Of a stretch of DNA of 63,568 nucleotides, positions 43,617 to 51,870 are shown piece by piece (position 1 is the stretch's first letter; every line of letters begins with the position of its first letter). Under the pieces are notes generated by a model. It had not been told where the DNA came from. It worked only from the letters and a program-made list of their open reading frames with translations, and did no database searches. Source of the stretch: Chloroflexota bacterium. Lineage in GTDB: Bacteria; Chloroflexota; Dehalococcoidia; Lucifugimonadales; UBA3495. The translations under genes were made by a program, and so were the position numbers. The stretch spans positions 1 through 63,568 of the forward strand of contig JAPPMU010000036.1 of NCBI GenBank assembly GCA_028873965.1, written 5' to 3'.

Positions 43617-44513
43617 CTACCCCGGTGCAAACGATAACAAACCGCGTTCCGTATAGCCGCCCAAACGCTCCATGAGCGCGGGGGACAAGTACAAAGATTC
43701 GACAGTGTCCTGGTCCTGGCCTAGCAGTGTGGACTGGCTGGACTTCCCGGCGTGTATTTCCAAACGAACGAGGCGGAGTTCTTCCGGGAGCGCCTTGCCG
43801 TGGGCTTTGTCTCCGGTGCGGCCGTCGTAGCTGACCATGAACGAAATGCCTTTCAGGTTCATCAGCGACAGTACGTCGGCGAGTTCGTTGTACGTGACGC
43901 CGCTGAAATAGCGGTGGTCACGTGAGAACGAAGTGCCTTGATACGGGGGATCCATATAAACGACGTCTGCCGGGGTCGCATTCAACACAACGTCTCGGAA
44001 ATCTACAGCCGACAGGTCCGTTCTACCGGCCAATAGGTTTGAAACGGCGTAGATCTGGCGCCTCATTTTCGAGGGCTGCATTCCGTTGCGACGCTTATCC
44101 AGACTCTGGTTGAACAAACCGTCAGAACTGTAACGCACGGCGCCTTTGACAATACGAGCTAACAGGTACAGCAAATGATGGGGTAAATGTGTTCTGTTGA
44201 ATTCGGAGCGCACCCGGTAAAAGTGCTCATGACTGTCGGGATATTGGGCGTTCCACAACTGCTCATACTGGAACGCCAACTCACCGGGACGATGCAGTAT
44301 CTCATCCCAAAGGTCCATCAAGGTCGTGTTTACGTCGTTAAGTTCGAACCTGGATGCGACCCCGTGGAAGGCAGCGGCGATTGAAACCGCAGCTGATCCG
44401 CAGAAAGGCTCGATCAGACGATCCGTGTCACTGGGCAGTCGCGGCAAAATATGATGCGCTATGTTGCGCTTGCTACCCTGGTATGGAAATGGATGTGGGA
44501 CTGATGAAGCCAT
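43617..44513 (-). CDS. Dam-family DNA adenine methyltransferase
   Basis: A 298-aa alpha-class N6-adenine methylase. Motif X/I is FPYQGSKRNIAHHILPRL and RLIEPFCGSAAVSIAA; motif IV is VVYMDPPYQGTSF; a later ISFMVSYDGRTG fits motif V-VI. The target is not predictable. The adjacent HNH gene is probably the nuclease. The methylase is placed first in transcription, as in the other system at 16984, so protection can precede cutting. Confidence 0.88.
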   Translation of the reverse strand: MASSVPHPFPYQGSKRNIAHHILPRLPSDTDRLIEPFCGSAAVSIAAAFHGVASRFELNDVNTTLMDLWDEILHRPGELAFQYEQLWNAQYPDSHEHFYRVRSEFNRTHLPHHLLYLLARIVKGAVRYSSDGLFNQSLDKRRNGMQPSKMRRQIYAVSNLLAGRTDLSAVDFRDVVLNATPADVVYMDPPYQGTSFSRDHRYFSGVTYNELADVLSLMNLKGISFMVSYDGRTGDKAHGKALPEELRLVRLEIHAGKSSQSTLLGQDQDTVESLYLSPALMERLGGYTERGLLSFAPG

Positions 44514-44696
44514 GATGTCGCCTTGACGGTGGAGGTTTCAATAAAGGCGAGTACGACGGCGCGGCGCTTGAGGCAACGGAGCGGGATTGAGTCTATCACT
44601 CGGCATTTGCGAACGGCAAACCGGAAAAACGCCGCCGCCGATAACGCGCCGGCGGCGGCAAATTTGGTCCCGATGGCCTACCTTGGCGCGGTTGGG

Positions 44697-45548
44697 TTAC
44701 CGCACCAGGTTGGGGGTCACCTCGGCGGGGATGCCGCCGGCTTCCATTTCGCGGCCGCGGGTCTCGACCTGCGGGATCACCGAGGCGAGGAGATCTTCGT
44801 CCAGGTCGGCGGCGACGCCGGGGTAGCCGGCGCGCTCCAGCATGGCCTTGAGCTTGCCGGTCTTGAACTGGTCGAGACACCAGCCCAGCGGGTCGGGAAC
44901 CAGCGTCTTGTCCCAGAAGATCCGGTGGTTCTTGTTGCGCGGGCCGTAGTGGTAGTGCGGCTCGTCGCGGAAGCAGTCGAAGGCCAGCAACTCGGTTTCC
45001 TCGGTGAAGACGCGGCCGGTGTTGCCCGCGAGATCGCTGAGGACGTGGATGGCCAGCCCGCCGTCGCCGGACGCCTGGCGGCGCATCTCCAGGCCGAAGC
45101 GGATGTTGCCGGCCTCGATGATGTCGGTGCCCCGGTTGTGCTTCACGGTGTTGCGCTCGCCGGCGAACTTGACCCGCGCGGTGGCGTCCACCTCGTCCAG
45201 GGCCGCGTTGACGGCGTTCATATCCAGCGATCCGGCGGCGTCGCTGTAACCGGCCCGGGTCAGCATGGCGCCCAGGTTGCTGCGCATGGTCTTCACCGAC
45301 CAGCCGATGGGGTTGCCGTCGACGGTGTGGTCCATACGGTAGTGGACGTTCTCGCGGTCCGGCCCGTAAACGTAGCTCTTCTCGATGTCGAAGCAGTTGA
45401 AGCGCAGGGCGGTCTCCCCGCCAACTTCCGCCAGGATGACCACGCCCTGATCGGAGTGGTCCTGGATGTTGCCGTCCCACAGCTCATGCTGGACGATGAA
45501 GGTGACGTTGCCAGCTTCGTATCGGACGCGGCCAGTTTGTGTCGTCAT
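44697..45548 (-). CDS. Tandem-domain 'PHYHY' protein (283 aa)
   Basis: Two homologous halves. Half 1 has ALRFNCFDIEKSYVYGPDRE then GWSVKTMRSNLGAMLTRAGY; half 2 has LLAFDCFRDEPHYHYGPRNK then GWCLDQFKTGKLKAMLERAG. Half 2 is closer to the 147-aa protein at 19231. The spacing is about 145 residues, so it arose by duplication of one domain. I know no function. A GGGAGG site precedes the ATG. It is not clearly in an operon. Confidence 0.72.
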   Translation of the reverse strand: MTTQTGRVRYEAGNVTFIVQHELWDGNIQDHSDQGVVILAEVGGETALRFNCFDIEKSYVYGPDRENVHYRMDHTVDGNPIGWSVKTMRSNLGAMLTRAGYSDAAGSLDMNAVNAALDEVDATARVKFAGERNTVKHNRGTDIIEAGNIRFGLEMRRQASGDGGLAIHVLSDLAGNTGRVFTEETELLAFDCFRDEPHYHYGPRNKNHRIFWDKTLVPDPLGWCLDQFKTGKLKAMLERAGYPGVAADLDEDLLASVIPQVETRGREMEAGGIPAEVTPNLVR

Positions 45549-45632
45549 GGTCAGTTTCCTCCCTTTTTGAGAACGAAATTAGGCGAAATATAACCGGGCG
45601 GTTTCGCAGGTGTCAAACCGGGCGAGTTAACG

Positions 45633-45769
45633 CTTAAGCGTACCCAGTTTGTCATCGCGAGGAGCGCAGCGACGTGGCGACCTCGTTCCCGTGGCGGCGT
45701 TCGTTGCCTTGACGAGATTGCCGCGCTTCGCTCGCAATGACGGTTTGTGTGAAACTGGGCACACGTGAG
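45633..45769. repeat. MITE-C with a 13-bp target duplication
   Basis: The element (137 bp, ends cttaagcgtacccagttt and aaactgggcacacgtgag) is flanked on both sides by gggcgagttaacg, at 45620-45632 and 45770-45782. The two copies are identical. This is what a target-site duplication left by transposition looks like. Confidence 0.82.
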
Positions 45770-45829
45770 GGGCGAGTTAACGCGATTGACAACGCCCTGC
45801 CGTGAGGGTATCATTAGCACGTATGGCAC

Positions 45830-45875
45830 CCCGTCCGCAGTGAATGGTTTGATCCATTCCCCGGGCGGGTTTTTC
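45830..45875 (+). terminator. Terminator or attenuator in front of the NYN gene
   Basis: CCCGTCC with GGGCGGG (one G-U) and GAATGG with CCATTC form a two-part stem with a 6-nt loop, followed by TTTTTC. It ends just 6 nt before the ATG of the NYN gene, so it could act as a leader attenuator. Confidence 0.6.
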
Positions 45876-45881
45876 TGCGTT

Positions 45882-46454
45882 ATGCGCGTCGTAACCTACA
45901 TTGATGGTCAGAATCTCTACCATCTTGCCCGCGAGGCTTGGGGAACCGATGGCGGCATTCTTGACGCGCCGTACAACTGGCCCAGCTACGACGTTGCCAA
46001 GCTGGCCACCGCTCTGGCAGGCCTGAGCCCGGATCGTACTCTGGCGAAGGTTTGCTTCTACACTGGCGTTCCAGACTCAGGACGATGGCATCAGTTCTGG
46101 AACAGCAAGCTCCGGCGTCTGCGTAACCAAGGGATTATCGTTACCCGTAGCGCAGTGAGTCGCCACGGCCGAGAGAAAGGCACTGACATTAGCCTGGCCA
46201 TAGACTTGGTAACGGACACTTACGAGCAAGAATATGACGTTGCCATTATCGTCAGCCAGGACGCGGATTTTGCTCCGGCAGTGCGGCGGGCTAAACAAGT
46301 GGCGCGAAAGCAGGGGCGGTTTGTGACCATTCAATCATCTTTTCCTGAAGTTCTCGGAAGGCAGTCGGCGGGAATTGGAGGTACGACGTTCATTCCCATC
46401 AACAAAGCGCTTTACGACACCTGCCTGGAACCCGGCCGATATCAACCCCCGTAG
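45882..46454 (+). CDS. NYN-domain protein
   Basis: A 190-aa PIN-like NYN domain, probably a ribonuclease. The acids are in VVTYIDGQNLYHLAREAW, EKGTDISLAIDLV and IIVSQDADFAPAVRRA, all characteristic. ATG at 45882 gives the first beta-strand at the start; an upstream frame is open but passes through a hairpin. It lies right after the terminator-like hairpin and may be regulated by it. Confidence 0.88.
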   Translation: MRVVTYIDGQNLYHLAREAWGTDGGILDAPYNWPSYDVAKLATALAGLSPDRTLAKVCFYTGVPDSGRWHQFWNSKLRRLRNQGIIVTRSAVSRHGREKGTDISLAIDLVTDTYEQEYDVAIIVSQDADFAPAVRRAKQVARKQGRFVTIQSSFPEVLGRQSAGIGGTTFIPINKALYDTCLEPGRYQPP

Positions 46455-46469
46455 CAGTCCGCCACCCGG

Positions 46470-46952
46470 CTACATCCCCAGCGCTTCCCGAATCTCCTTC
46501 AACTGGTTCAGGTGCTCGCCCCAGTGCCGTTCCAGGCCGTCGATGAACGATTGTGCCGTGCGTTGCTCGTGGATGCCGCGGTGCGGCAGGTGTGCCAGGG
46601 CGGTTCGTCCCTCAAAGTCGTCGTCGCCGGCATTGGCAATGGCGTCCTCGGCGGTTTGCAGGATGGCCAGGGGGCCGGCCAGGGCATCGCCAATGTCGGC
46701 GGCCATCCGCTCGGGCGTCATGTTGCTGATGTCGGGCAGTATGGTGACCTCATCCCGGGTTCCACCCAATACGCCGGCGATGACGCTGCCGATGCCGCCC
46801 TCCGGTGTGTCCACCAGGTGATAGAGGACTTCACGGGCACACCAGCCGTCGCCGTCCTTCCAGTCCAGGCAGTAATCCATCCCGTCCAGCAGCGCGGTCA
46901 GTTCTTCGCGGATGCGGTGGACGGTGGCGAGGTTAGTAGCGCGGTCGGCCAT
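46470..46952 (-). CDS. DinB-family protein
   Basis: A 160-aa DinB/YfiT four-helix-bundle protein. The segments WCAREVLYHLVDTPEGGIGS and ERHWGEHLNQLKEIREALGM hold the likely metal His residues. Its start overlaps the preceding gene on the minus strand (46933) by 20 nt, so it is probably translated with the membrane protein. It differs strongly from the other DinB protein at 32977. Confidence 0.75.
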   Translation of the reverse strand: MADRATNLATVHRIREELTALLDGMDYCLDWKDGDGWCAREVLYHLVDTPEGGIGSVIAGVLGGTRDEVTILPDISNMTPERMAADIGDALAGPLAILQTAEDAIANAGDDDFEGRTALAHLPHRGIHEQRTAQSFIDGLERHWGEHLNQLKEIREALGM

Positions 46953-47664
46953 ATTCGTACTCTCCGGTTGCGTTTTGAGGATCGTCTTGCTCTATGGCCG
47001 GCGCCGGCGGCTTGAGCCAGCCGGCCACCAACCACAGGCCGCTCACCACGAGCCACGCGAGGAAGGCGATGCCGGATATCCGGTGCATCACAGTGGCGGC
47101 ATCGACCCAGATGAACAGCATGACGACGCCGATGATCACGTCGGCCACGGCGGACACCTTCAGCAGGCCGCCGGCGCGCCACTGCACCGGCCCCAGGGCG
47201 ATCAGGCCCAACCCGGCCAGGGTGAAGCCCAGCTTGCCCGTGATCCAGCGGGCGGCGTCGAGGCGGCCGGCGGTTTCAAGCATCCGCGCGTCATCGATTG
47301 CGATGGCGGACGGGCCGATGGTGGTCAGCATGATGGCGCACACGCCCGAAACAATCGTTACCACGCCGGACAAGGACAGGGCGGTCATCGCCAGCCGTGC
47401 CGGCGCCGGGCGGTATGGGGTAGTCACCGACCGCATCAAACCGGCAGCCGCCAGCAGGAAAACTCCCGAAAAGATGCGCGCGATGGCGCTGTAGGTGTAG
47501 GGCAGGGTGTTAGTGGAGATCGCTTCGAGGGTGAGCCGCAGGGTAGGCTGGTCGGCGTCGGCCATGAGCCGAGTGGGCACCATGACGGCGGTGGCTACGG
47601 CGGTGAGGAGAAGCAGGACGCCAGCGACGCGGGCGCTGCCGGCAAAATGGGTGGTGACGAACAT
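46933..47664 (-). CDS. Membrane protein (243 aa)
   Basis: Six or seven hydrophobic helices, for example AGVLLLLTAVATAVMV, ALSLSGVVTIVSGVCAIMLT and IAFLAWLVVSGLWLVAGWL. No enzyme motif is seen. The end overlaps the DinB gene by 20 nt, so they may be translated together. No named family is recognised with confidence; DUF4386-like is one possibility. Confidence 0.6.
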   Translation of the reverse strand: MFVTTHFAGSARVAGVLLLLTAVATAVMVPTRLMADADQPTLRLTLEAISTNTLPYTYSAIARIFSGVFLLAAAGLMRSVTTPYRPAPARLAMTALSLSGVVTIVSGVCAIMLTTIGPSAIAIDDARMLETAGRLDAARWITGKLGFTLAGLGLIALGPVQWRAGGLLKVSAVADVIIGVVMLFIWVDAATVMHRISGIAFLAWLVVSGLWLVAGWLKPPAPAIEQDDPQNATGEYEYGRPRY

Positions 47665-47732
47665 ATCGATCAGTCGATCCTGATGTGCAGATTCAAAATG
47701 ATATGAGACTTTGTGACGGCTATGTTAGCGTG

Positions 47733-48194
47733 TCAAAAGCCGAGCAGGGCCTTGATGCAATCAAACTTCCAGACCAGAGCAATCGCGATGACCAGCATCA
47801 GGTAAAACGGCCAAACGGCCGTTGAGCGCAGACTTACCGGCAGTTGCTTGTTGACCGCTCCGGTCGGACGCACCACGTACAGATCTGGCAAGGCTATCCC
47901 GCCGTCGCTATGGAGTTTGAGGACAAAGGCGTTGTACGAATTGCGAAAAACCTGCTCCAGGGCCAGATAATAGGCGTCAAGGAACAGAAACAGCAGCGTG
48001 GGCAGCAGGGCCAGCAGGGCGTAGTCCGTCGTATCCGTGCGGGCCACCAGCACCAGGATTGCCGCAACCAGGACGACGCACCAGTTCTTGCAGGACGCGC
48101 TGTTGTCGGCCATGCGCCGGATGACGTCCTGCAGGATGGTCAGGTGCGTGCGCACCGCCTCGGAATTGGCGTCGTATTCCGGTTGGGTGGACAT
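47733..48194 (-). CDS. Two- or three-helix membrane protein
   Basis: A 153-aa protein: an N-terminal helix with RMADNSASCKNWCVVLVAAI, a second hydrophobic part (LLALLPTLLFLFLDAYYLAL), then a charged segment EQVFRNSYNAFVLKLHSD and a last hydrophobic helix. This form (NSxxCKxW...LDAYYLALE) is a recurring prokaryotic family of small membrane proteins, some of which are predicted effectors near defence genes. There is no such neighbour here. Confidence 0.6.
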   Translation of the reverse strand: MSTQPEYDANSEAVRTHLTILQDVIRRMADNSASCKNWCVVLVAAILVLVARTDTTDYALLALLPTLLFLFLDAYYLALEQVFRNSYNAFVLKLHSDGGIALPDLYVVRPTGAVNKQLPVSLRSTAVWPFYLMLVIAIALVWKFDCIKALLGF

Positions 48195-48287
48195 GGCGCT
48201 CGCTGCATCATTGGTCGCGCTGTCTGATGGCGTCTTCGATTCATGTCGCGGTGCAGCCGAATGCTATGAGACCATTCTAACACCGGG

Positions 48288-49604
48288 CTACGCGGCCGCC
48301 GCTTCCCGTTCCCTGCCCGGTATGGCCAGCGACGCCAGAAAGCCCACGCCGTAGATGCCGCCGGCGATGAAGAAGCCGTACTGCCAGCCCAGCCACTCGA
48401 TGGGGCCGAATATGAACACGGCTGCCACGGCCCCGAAGAGGACGTTGTTGCCCCACATCAGGCCGAGGAAGCTGGACTCCAGCCGGTAACGGGCGGCGAC
48501 GTCCGCCGCGGCCGCCGAGGTGAGGTTGATCACCGTGAAGTGCTGCAATCCGTACAGGGCGACGCACACGGTGACCCAGACCGAATACTGCTGCCCGCCC
48601 ATGGGAATGGCCAGGGTCAGGGCCGTGGCAAAGGCCATCAGGAACACGATGAGCGACTTGCGTCCCACCCGGTCGGACAGCGCGCCCAGCAGCGGGGCGG
48701 TGACCATGGCCGGCCCCACCATCAGCGCCAGGTGGGCCGAGGCCTGGAAGGTGTTGATGCCCAGCGCCTGGGTCAGGTACAGCGGCACCAGGAACAGCAT
48801 CGATCCGTCGGCCATGCCGCGCACCGCAGCCACGGCGAAGATGGCCCACAACCGGGTGCCGCGGAAGGCCACGTAGGTGCCGCTCCACACGGACCGGAGC
48901 CGTTGCCCCAGATCCACGTTCACCGGCGGCGCGTTGCCGGCGTGGCGGAGCAGCCCGTAGATGACGAAGGTGGCGACGAACATGATCGGCGCGCCAAAGG
49001 CCAGGATCCAGCGCCAACTGATGGGCTCCAGGCCCAGCTCCCAGCCCACGATCAAGCCGTCGGAGGCCTCCCACTGCAATGCGCCCAGCAGCAGGATGCC
49101 GGCGATCATCGGGCCCACCACGTCGCCCACGCTGCCGGTGGAGCGGTGCATCGACAGGAACAGACCCCGGCGGTTGGGGAAACGCTGGGCCAGCAGACCC
49201 AACGCCGGCGGGTGCCACAACGCCGCGCCGGAGGACGCCAGCGCCAACGCCAGCAGTATCACCGCGTAGGACGGGGAAATCGCGATCAGCAGCAGTCCCA
49301 CCGCCGTGAGGAAGGCGCTGATGGACAGCACCCACGCGATCCGGTGGTGGAGCAGGTCGGAGAGGAACCCGCCGGTAACGCTGGTTATGCCCGCCGCCGC
49401 CGAACGCACCGCCACGATGGCCCCCACCTGCAACGCCCCCAGTCCCAACTCCACGGCCATCACCGTGGTCAGCAGCGGGATGCTGTTGGAGATCAGATGC
49501 TCGAAACCGTGGGCACCGATGAGGGTGGACGCCAGCACCCGGTTGCCGGTGCGGCGTTCACCCGTCACCGGCGCATCGGGAAGCGTCTCCTGAGCTGTGG
49601 CCAA
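48288..49604 (-). CDS. MFS transporter (sister 1)
   Basis: A 438-aa carrier with about 12 helices. Family parts: GAHGFEHLISNSIPLLTTVM at the start, WVLSISAFLTAVGLLLIAIS, and GALSDRVGRKSLIVFLMAFA, the loop with DRxGRK. It is closely related in sequence and motif order to the MFS gene at 50191 (LESSFLGLMWGNN appears in both), so they are a duplication separated by a toxin-antitoxin pair. Substrate not known. Confidence 0.85.
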   Translation of the reverse strand: MATAQETLPDAPVTGERRTGNRVLASTLIGAHGFEHLISNSIPLLTTVMAVELGLGALQVGAIVAVRSAAAGITSVTGGFLSDLLHHRIAWVLSISAFLTAVGLLLIAISPSYAVILLALALASSGAALWHPPALGLLAQRFPNRRGLFLSMHRSTGSVGDVVGPMIAGILLLGALQWEASDGLIVGWELGLEPISWRWILAFGAPIMFVATFVIYGLLRHAGNAPPVNVDLGQRLRSVWSGTYVAFRGTRLWAIFAVAAVRGMADGSMLFLVPLYLTQALGINTFQASAHLALMVGPAMVTAPLLGALSDRVGRKSLIVFLMAFATALTLAIPMGGQQYSVWVTVCVALYGLQHFTVINLTSAAAADVAARYRLESSFLGLMWGNNVLFGAVAAVFIFGPIEWLGWQYGFFIAGGIYGVGFLASLAIPGREREAAAA

Positions 49605-49640
49605 TCCGATTATCCAAAAGCCTTCGTCGACAGGTACGCG

Positions 49641-49898
49641 CTATCTGCGCTGAGCCTCACGACGGTGGCCAACGGTCAAAACTGCTATGGTCCGGGTATC
49701 GAAATCATAGGCAAACAATACTCGCCAGGGGCCAATGCGCAGTCGCCATCGATCGGAGTAACCCCGCAAACGTGCCACGTCGCCTTGCCCGGTGGCGGCC
49801 AAACGCTCTATGACTTCCTGCACACGCTCGGCCACCGGAGGGTCAATCGCCCTCAAGTCCCGTTCGGCGCGCCTGGTGTAAGCTCTGCGCCAATTCAC
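49641..49898 (-). CDS. RelE/ParE-type toxin
   Basis: An 85-aa protein: MNWRRAYTRRAERDLRAIDP and WRLRIGPWRVLFAYDFDTRT are typical of the RelE fold. It may cleave ribosome-bound mRNA or inhibit gyrase; this cannot be told. The start is GTG at 49898, inside the antitoxin gene, giving an overlap of 56 nt in another frame. A GGGAGG site is about 13 nt before the start. Confidence 0.82.
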   Translation of the reverse strand: MNWRRAYTRRAERDLRAIDPPVAERVQEVIERLAATGQGDVARLRGYSDRWRLRIGPWRVLFAYDFDTRTIAVLTVGHRREAQRR

Positions 49899-50076
49899 TG
49901 CCCGCTATTACCCTCCCGGCATCGAGGTCTGCTTCGGCTTCCTGCAATGCGGCCAGGGTTTCTGCGTCCAGATCCTCGTCGTCTTCGGGGGCTGACAGTA
50001 GCAATTCAAGCAAGGGATCATCGGTTTGGGACGGATCGGACGGCATGGCTCCGGCGATGTCTTTTCCGGTTGTCAT
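49843..50076 (-). CDS. Antitoxin of the RelE/ParE pair
   Basis: A 77-aa acidic protein, MTTGKDIAGAMP at the start, then DEDLDAETLAALQEAEADLD and GSELAQSLHQARRTGLEGD. The last part is the usual toxin-binding helix. Its start at 50076 follows a GGAGG site. It overlaps the toxin gene by 56 nt. No DNA-binding domain is obvious. Confidence 0.7.
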   Translation of the reverse strand: MTTGKDIAGAMPSDPSQTDDPLLELLLSAPEDDEDLDAETLAALQEAEADLDAGRVIAGSELAQSLHQARRTGLEGD

Positions 50077-50190
50077 TTCCCGGCCTCCTTTACGGCAATT
50101 ATATTGCGGGCCAAAATGTCCGTGTTTGCCCAGTGCCGTCAGTATCCTCGGTAAAGGCTGAGGTCGGGCCAATTTGATCAGGCTCTGTGA

Positions 50191-51534
50191 TCAGGCCGGC
50201 ATGGGGACGGCTTCGGGCTCGCGCGGCTTGCCGGGGATCAGCAGCGAGATGAGGAAGCCCGCGAAGTAGATGCCGGCGGCGATGAAGAAGCCGTACTGCC
50301 AGTCGAACCATTCCACCGGCCCGAAGATCATGAAGGCGGCGATGGCTCCGAACAGGGTGTTGTTGCCCCACATCAGGCCGAGGAAGCTGGACTCCAGCCG
50401 TCGGCCCGCGGCGATGTCGGCTGCGGCCGCCTGGGTCAGGTTGTTCACCGAGAAGTTCATCATGCCGTAGATGGCGACGAAGATGGTGATCCACGCGGTG
50501 TAGCCCTCACCGCTCACCATGATGATCGCGATGGTGAGCATCGTGGTGACGCCCATGATGAAGATGATCAGCGGGCGACGGCCGATGCGGTCGGACAGCG
50601 AACCGATGATCGGGCCGAAGAGGATGCCGGGAAGCACCATGAGCATGACGTGGACGGCGGCCTGGAACTCGCCGACGCCCAGATGGATCAGGTAGAGGGG
50701 AACCAGGAAGACCAGGGAGCGGTCGGCCATTCCCCGCACGGCGGAGACGGTGAAGATGGCCCACATGCCGGTGCCGCGGAAGGCGTCCTTCATGCCGGCC
50801 CAGTTGGTGCGGATGCGCGCGCCGATGTCCACGTTGACGGGTCGTTCGCTGCCGGCGTTGCGCAGCAGGATGAAGATCACCACGGTGGCGACGAACATAA
50901 TCGGGGTGCTGAACCCCAGGATATACCGCCAGTCCACGGTGCCCCAGGGGAGCGCATACGAGACGCCCACCTCGGCTCCGTCTGCACCGCCGCTCCAGGT
51001 GAGGGCACCGGCGATTAGAGCTCCAGCTGCCAGCGGGCCGATGACGTCGCCGATGCTGCCGGTGGAACGGTGCATGGATATGAACAGGCCGCGCCGCTCG
51101 GGGAAGCGTCGGGCCAGCAGGCCCAGGGCCGGCGGATGCCACAGCGCGCTGCCCATTGACCCCAGGGCGATGGCGCCCAGGATCAGGATGTAGGAGGGGG
51201 CGATGGACATGAGCAGGTAGCCCGTGCCGATCATCAAGGTGCTAATGGCCAGCACCCAGGCGACCCTATGGTGGAACAGGTCGACGAGGAAGCCTCCGGC
51301 GGTGCTGGTGATGCCGCCAAAGATGGAGCGAATGGCCACCACGGCGCCGACGCTGAGCGCGCCCAGCTCGAATTCGGTGATGATGGCCAGGATGATGATG
51401 GGGATGCTGTGGGCGTACAGGTGCTCGAAGGCGTGGGCGCCCACCAGGGTGGTCGCCATCACGGAGCCCTTGGTGCGGGGCGGCGCGTCCTGCGTCGCGG
51501 GTTGGGAAGGACTGACGCCGGCTGCCTGTGCCAT
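50191..51534 (-). CDS. MFS transporter (sister 2)
   Basis: A 447-aa carrier with about 12 helices, paralogous to 48288. Shared parts include MFVATVVIF, RGLFISMHRSTGSIGDVIGP, LWHPPALGLLARRFPE and LESSFLGLMWGNN. The two probably arose by duplication; their substrates may differ. The ATG at 51534 follows a GAGGAGCG site. The toxin-antitoxin pair separates it from sister 1. Confidence 0.85.
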   Translation of the reverse strand: MAQAAGVSPSQPATQDAPPRTKGSVMATTLVGAHAFEHLYAHSIPIIILAIITEFELGALSVGAVVAIRSIFGGITSTAGGFLVDLFHHRVAWVLAISTLMIGTGYLLMSIAPSYILILGAIALGSMGSALWHPPALGLLARRFPERRGLFISMHRSTGSIGDVIGPLAAGALIAGALTWSGGADGAEVGVSYALPWGTVDWRYILGFSTPIMFVATVVIFILLRNAGSERPVNVDIGARIRTNWAGMKDAFRGTGMWAIFTVSAVRGMADRSLVFLVPLYLIHLGVGEFQAAVHVMLMVLPGILFGPIIGSLSDRIGRRPLIIFIMGVTTMLTIAIIMVSGEGYTAWITIFVAIYGMMNFSVNNLTQAAAADIAAGRRLESSFLGLMWGNNTLFGAIAAFMIFGPVEWFDWQYGFFIAAGIYFAGFLISLLIPGKPREPEAVPMPA

Positions 51535-51644
51535 GTAATTCGCTCCTCAGATAGCGGCCAGGGGCGGAATTTGGCGCATTATACACGACGTGAGCCCAGC
51601 CGCCGGCCACGCCGATCATGCACCGGCGACGGTGCGGAATGAAA

Positions 51645-51679
51645 AACTCCCCGCGACTGTTTTAGGATCGCGGGGAGTT
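51645..51679 (-). terminator. Strong terminator after the solute-binding gene
   Basis: AACTCCCCGCGA and TCGCGGGGAGTT form a 12-bp stem with an 11-nt loop. On the minus strand it is followed by TTTTCATT. It lies just after the natural end of the solute-binding gene (51712), not the premature stop. Confidence 0.82.
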
Positions 51680-51711
51680 GGCTTGAGCGAGGCTATTCCG
51701 TGTTCAGCGCG

Positions 51712-51870
51712 TCATGGCGAGCTGATGCCCGTTGCCGCTTGCAGTTGGCCGTCTGCCCCAATCACGGTCAGGTTCACCGCGTCAGATCCCTGGTTGTCGC
51801 CAGGCCCGTACTGGAGCGTGAGGTCGTCTATGGTAACGGTCGTGGAACTGCCCAGAACGCTGAGGAAGCA
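51712..51870 (-). other. Lost C-terminal 52 codons of the solute-binding protein
   Basis: In the same frame after the TAG at 51871-51873 the sequence codes CFLSVLGSSTTVTIDDLTLQ, then YGPGDNQGSDAVNLTVIGAD, then GQLQAATGISSP and a TGA at 51712-51714. This fits the conserved C-terminal region of Leu/Ile/Val-binding-like receptors, so the TAG looks like a nonsense mutation within the gene. Confidence 0.75.

Noticed and set aside
48540..50177. A 545-codon plus-strand frame over the MFS/TA region
   Set aside because: Shadow of the transporter gene with low-complexity His/Gln/Arg composition.
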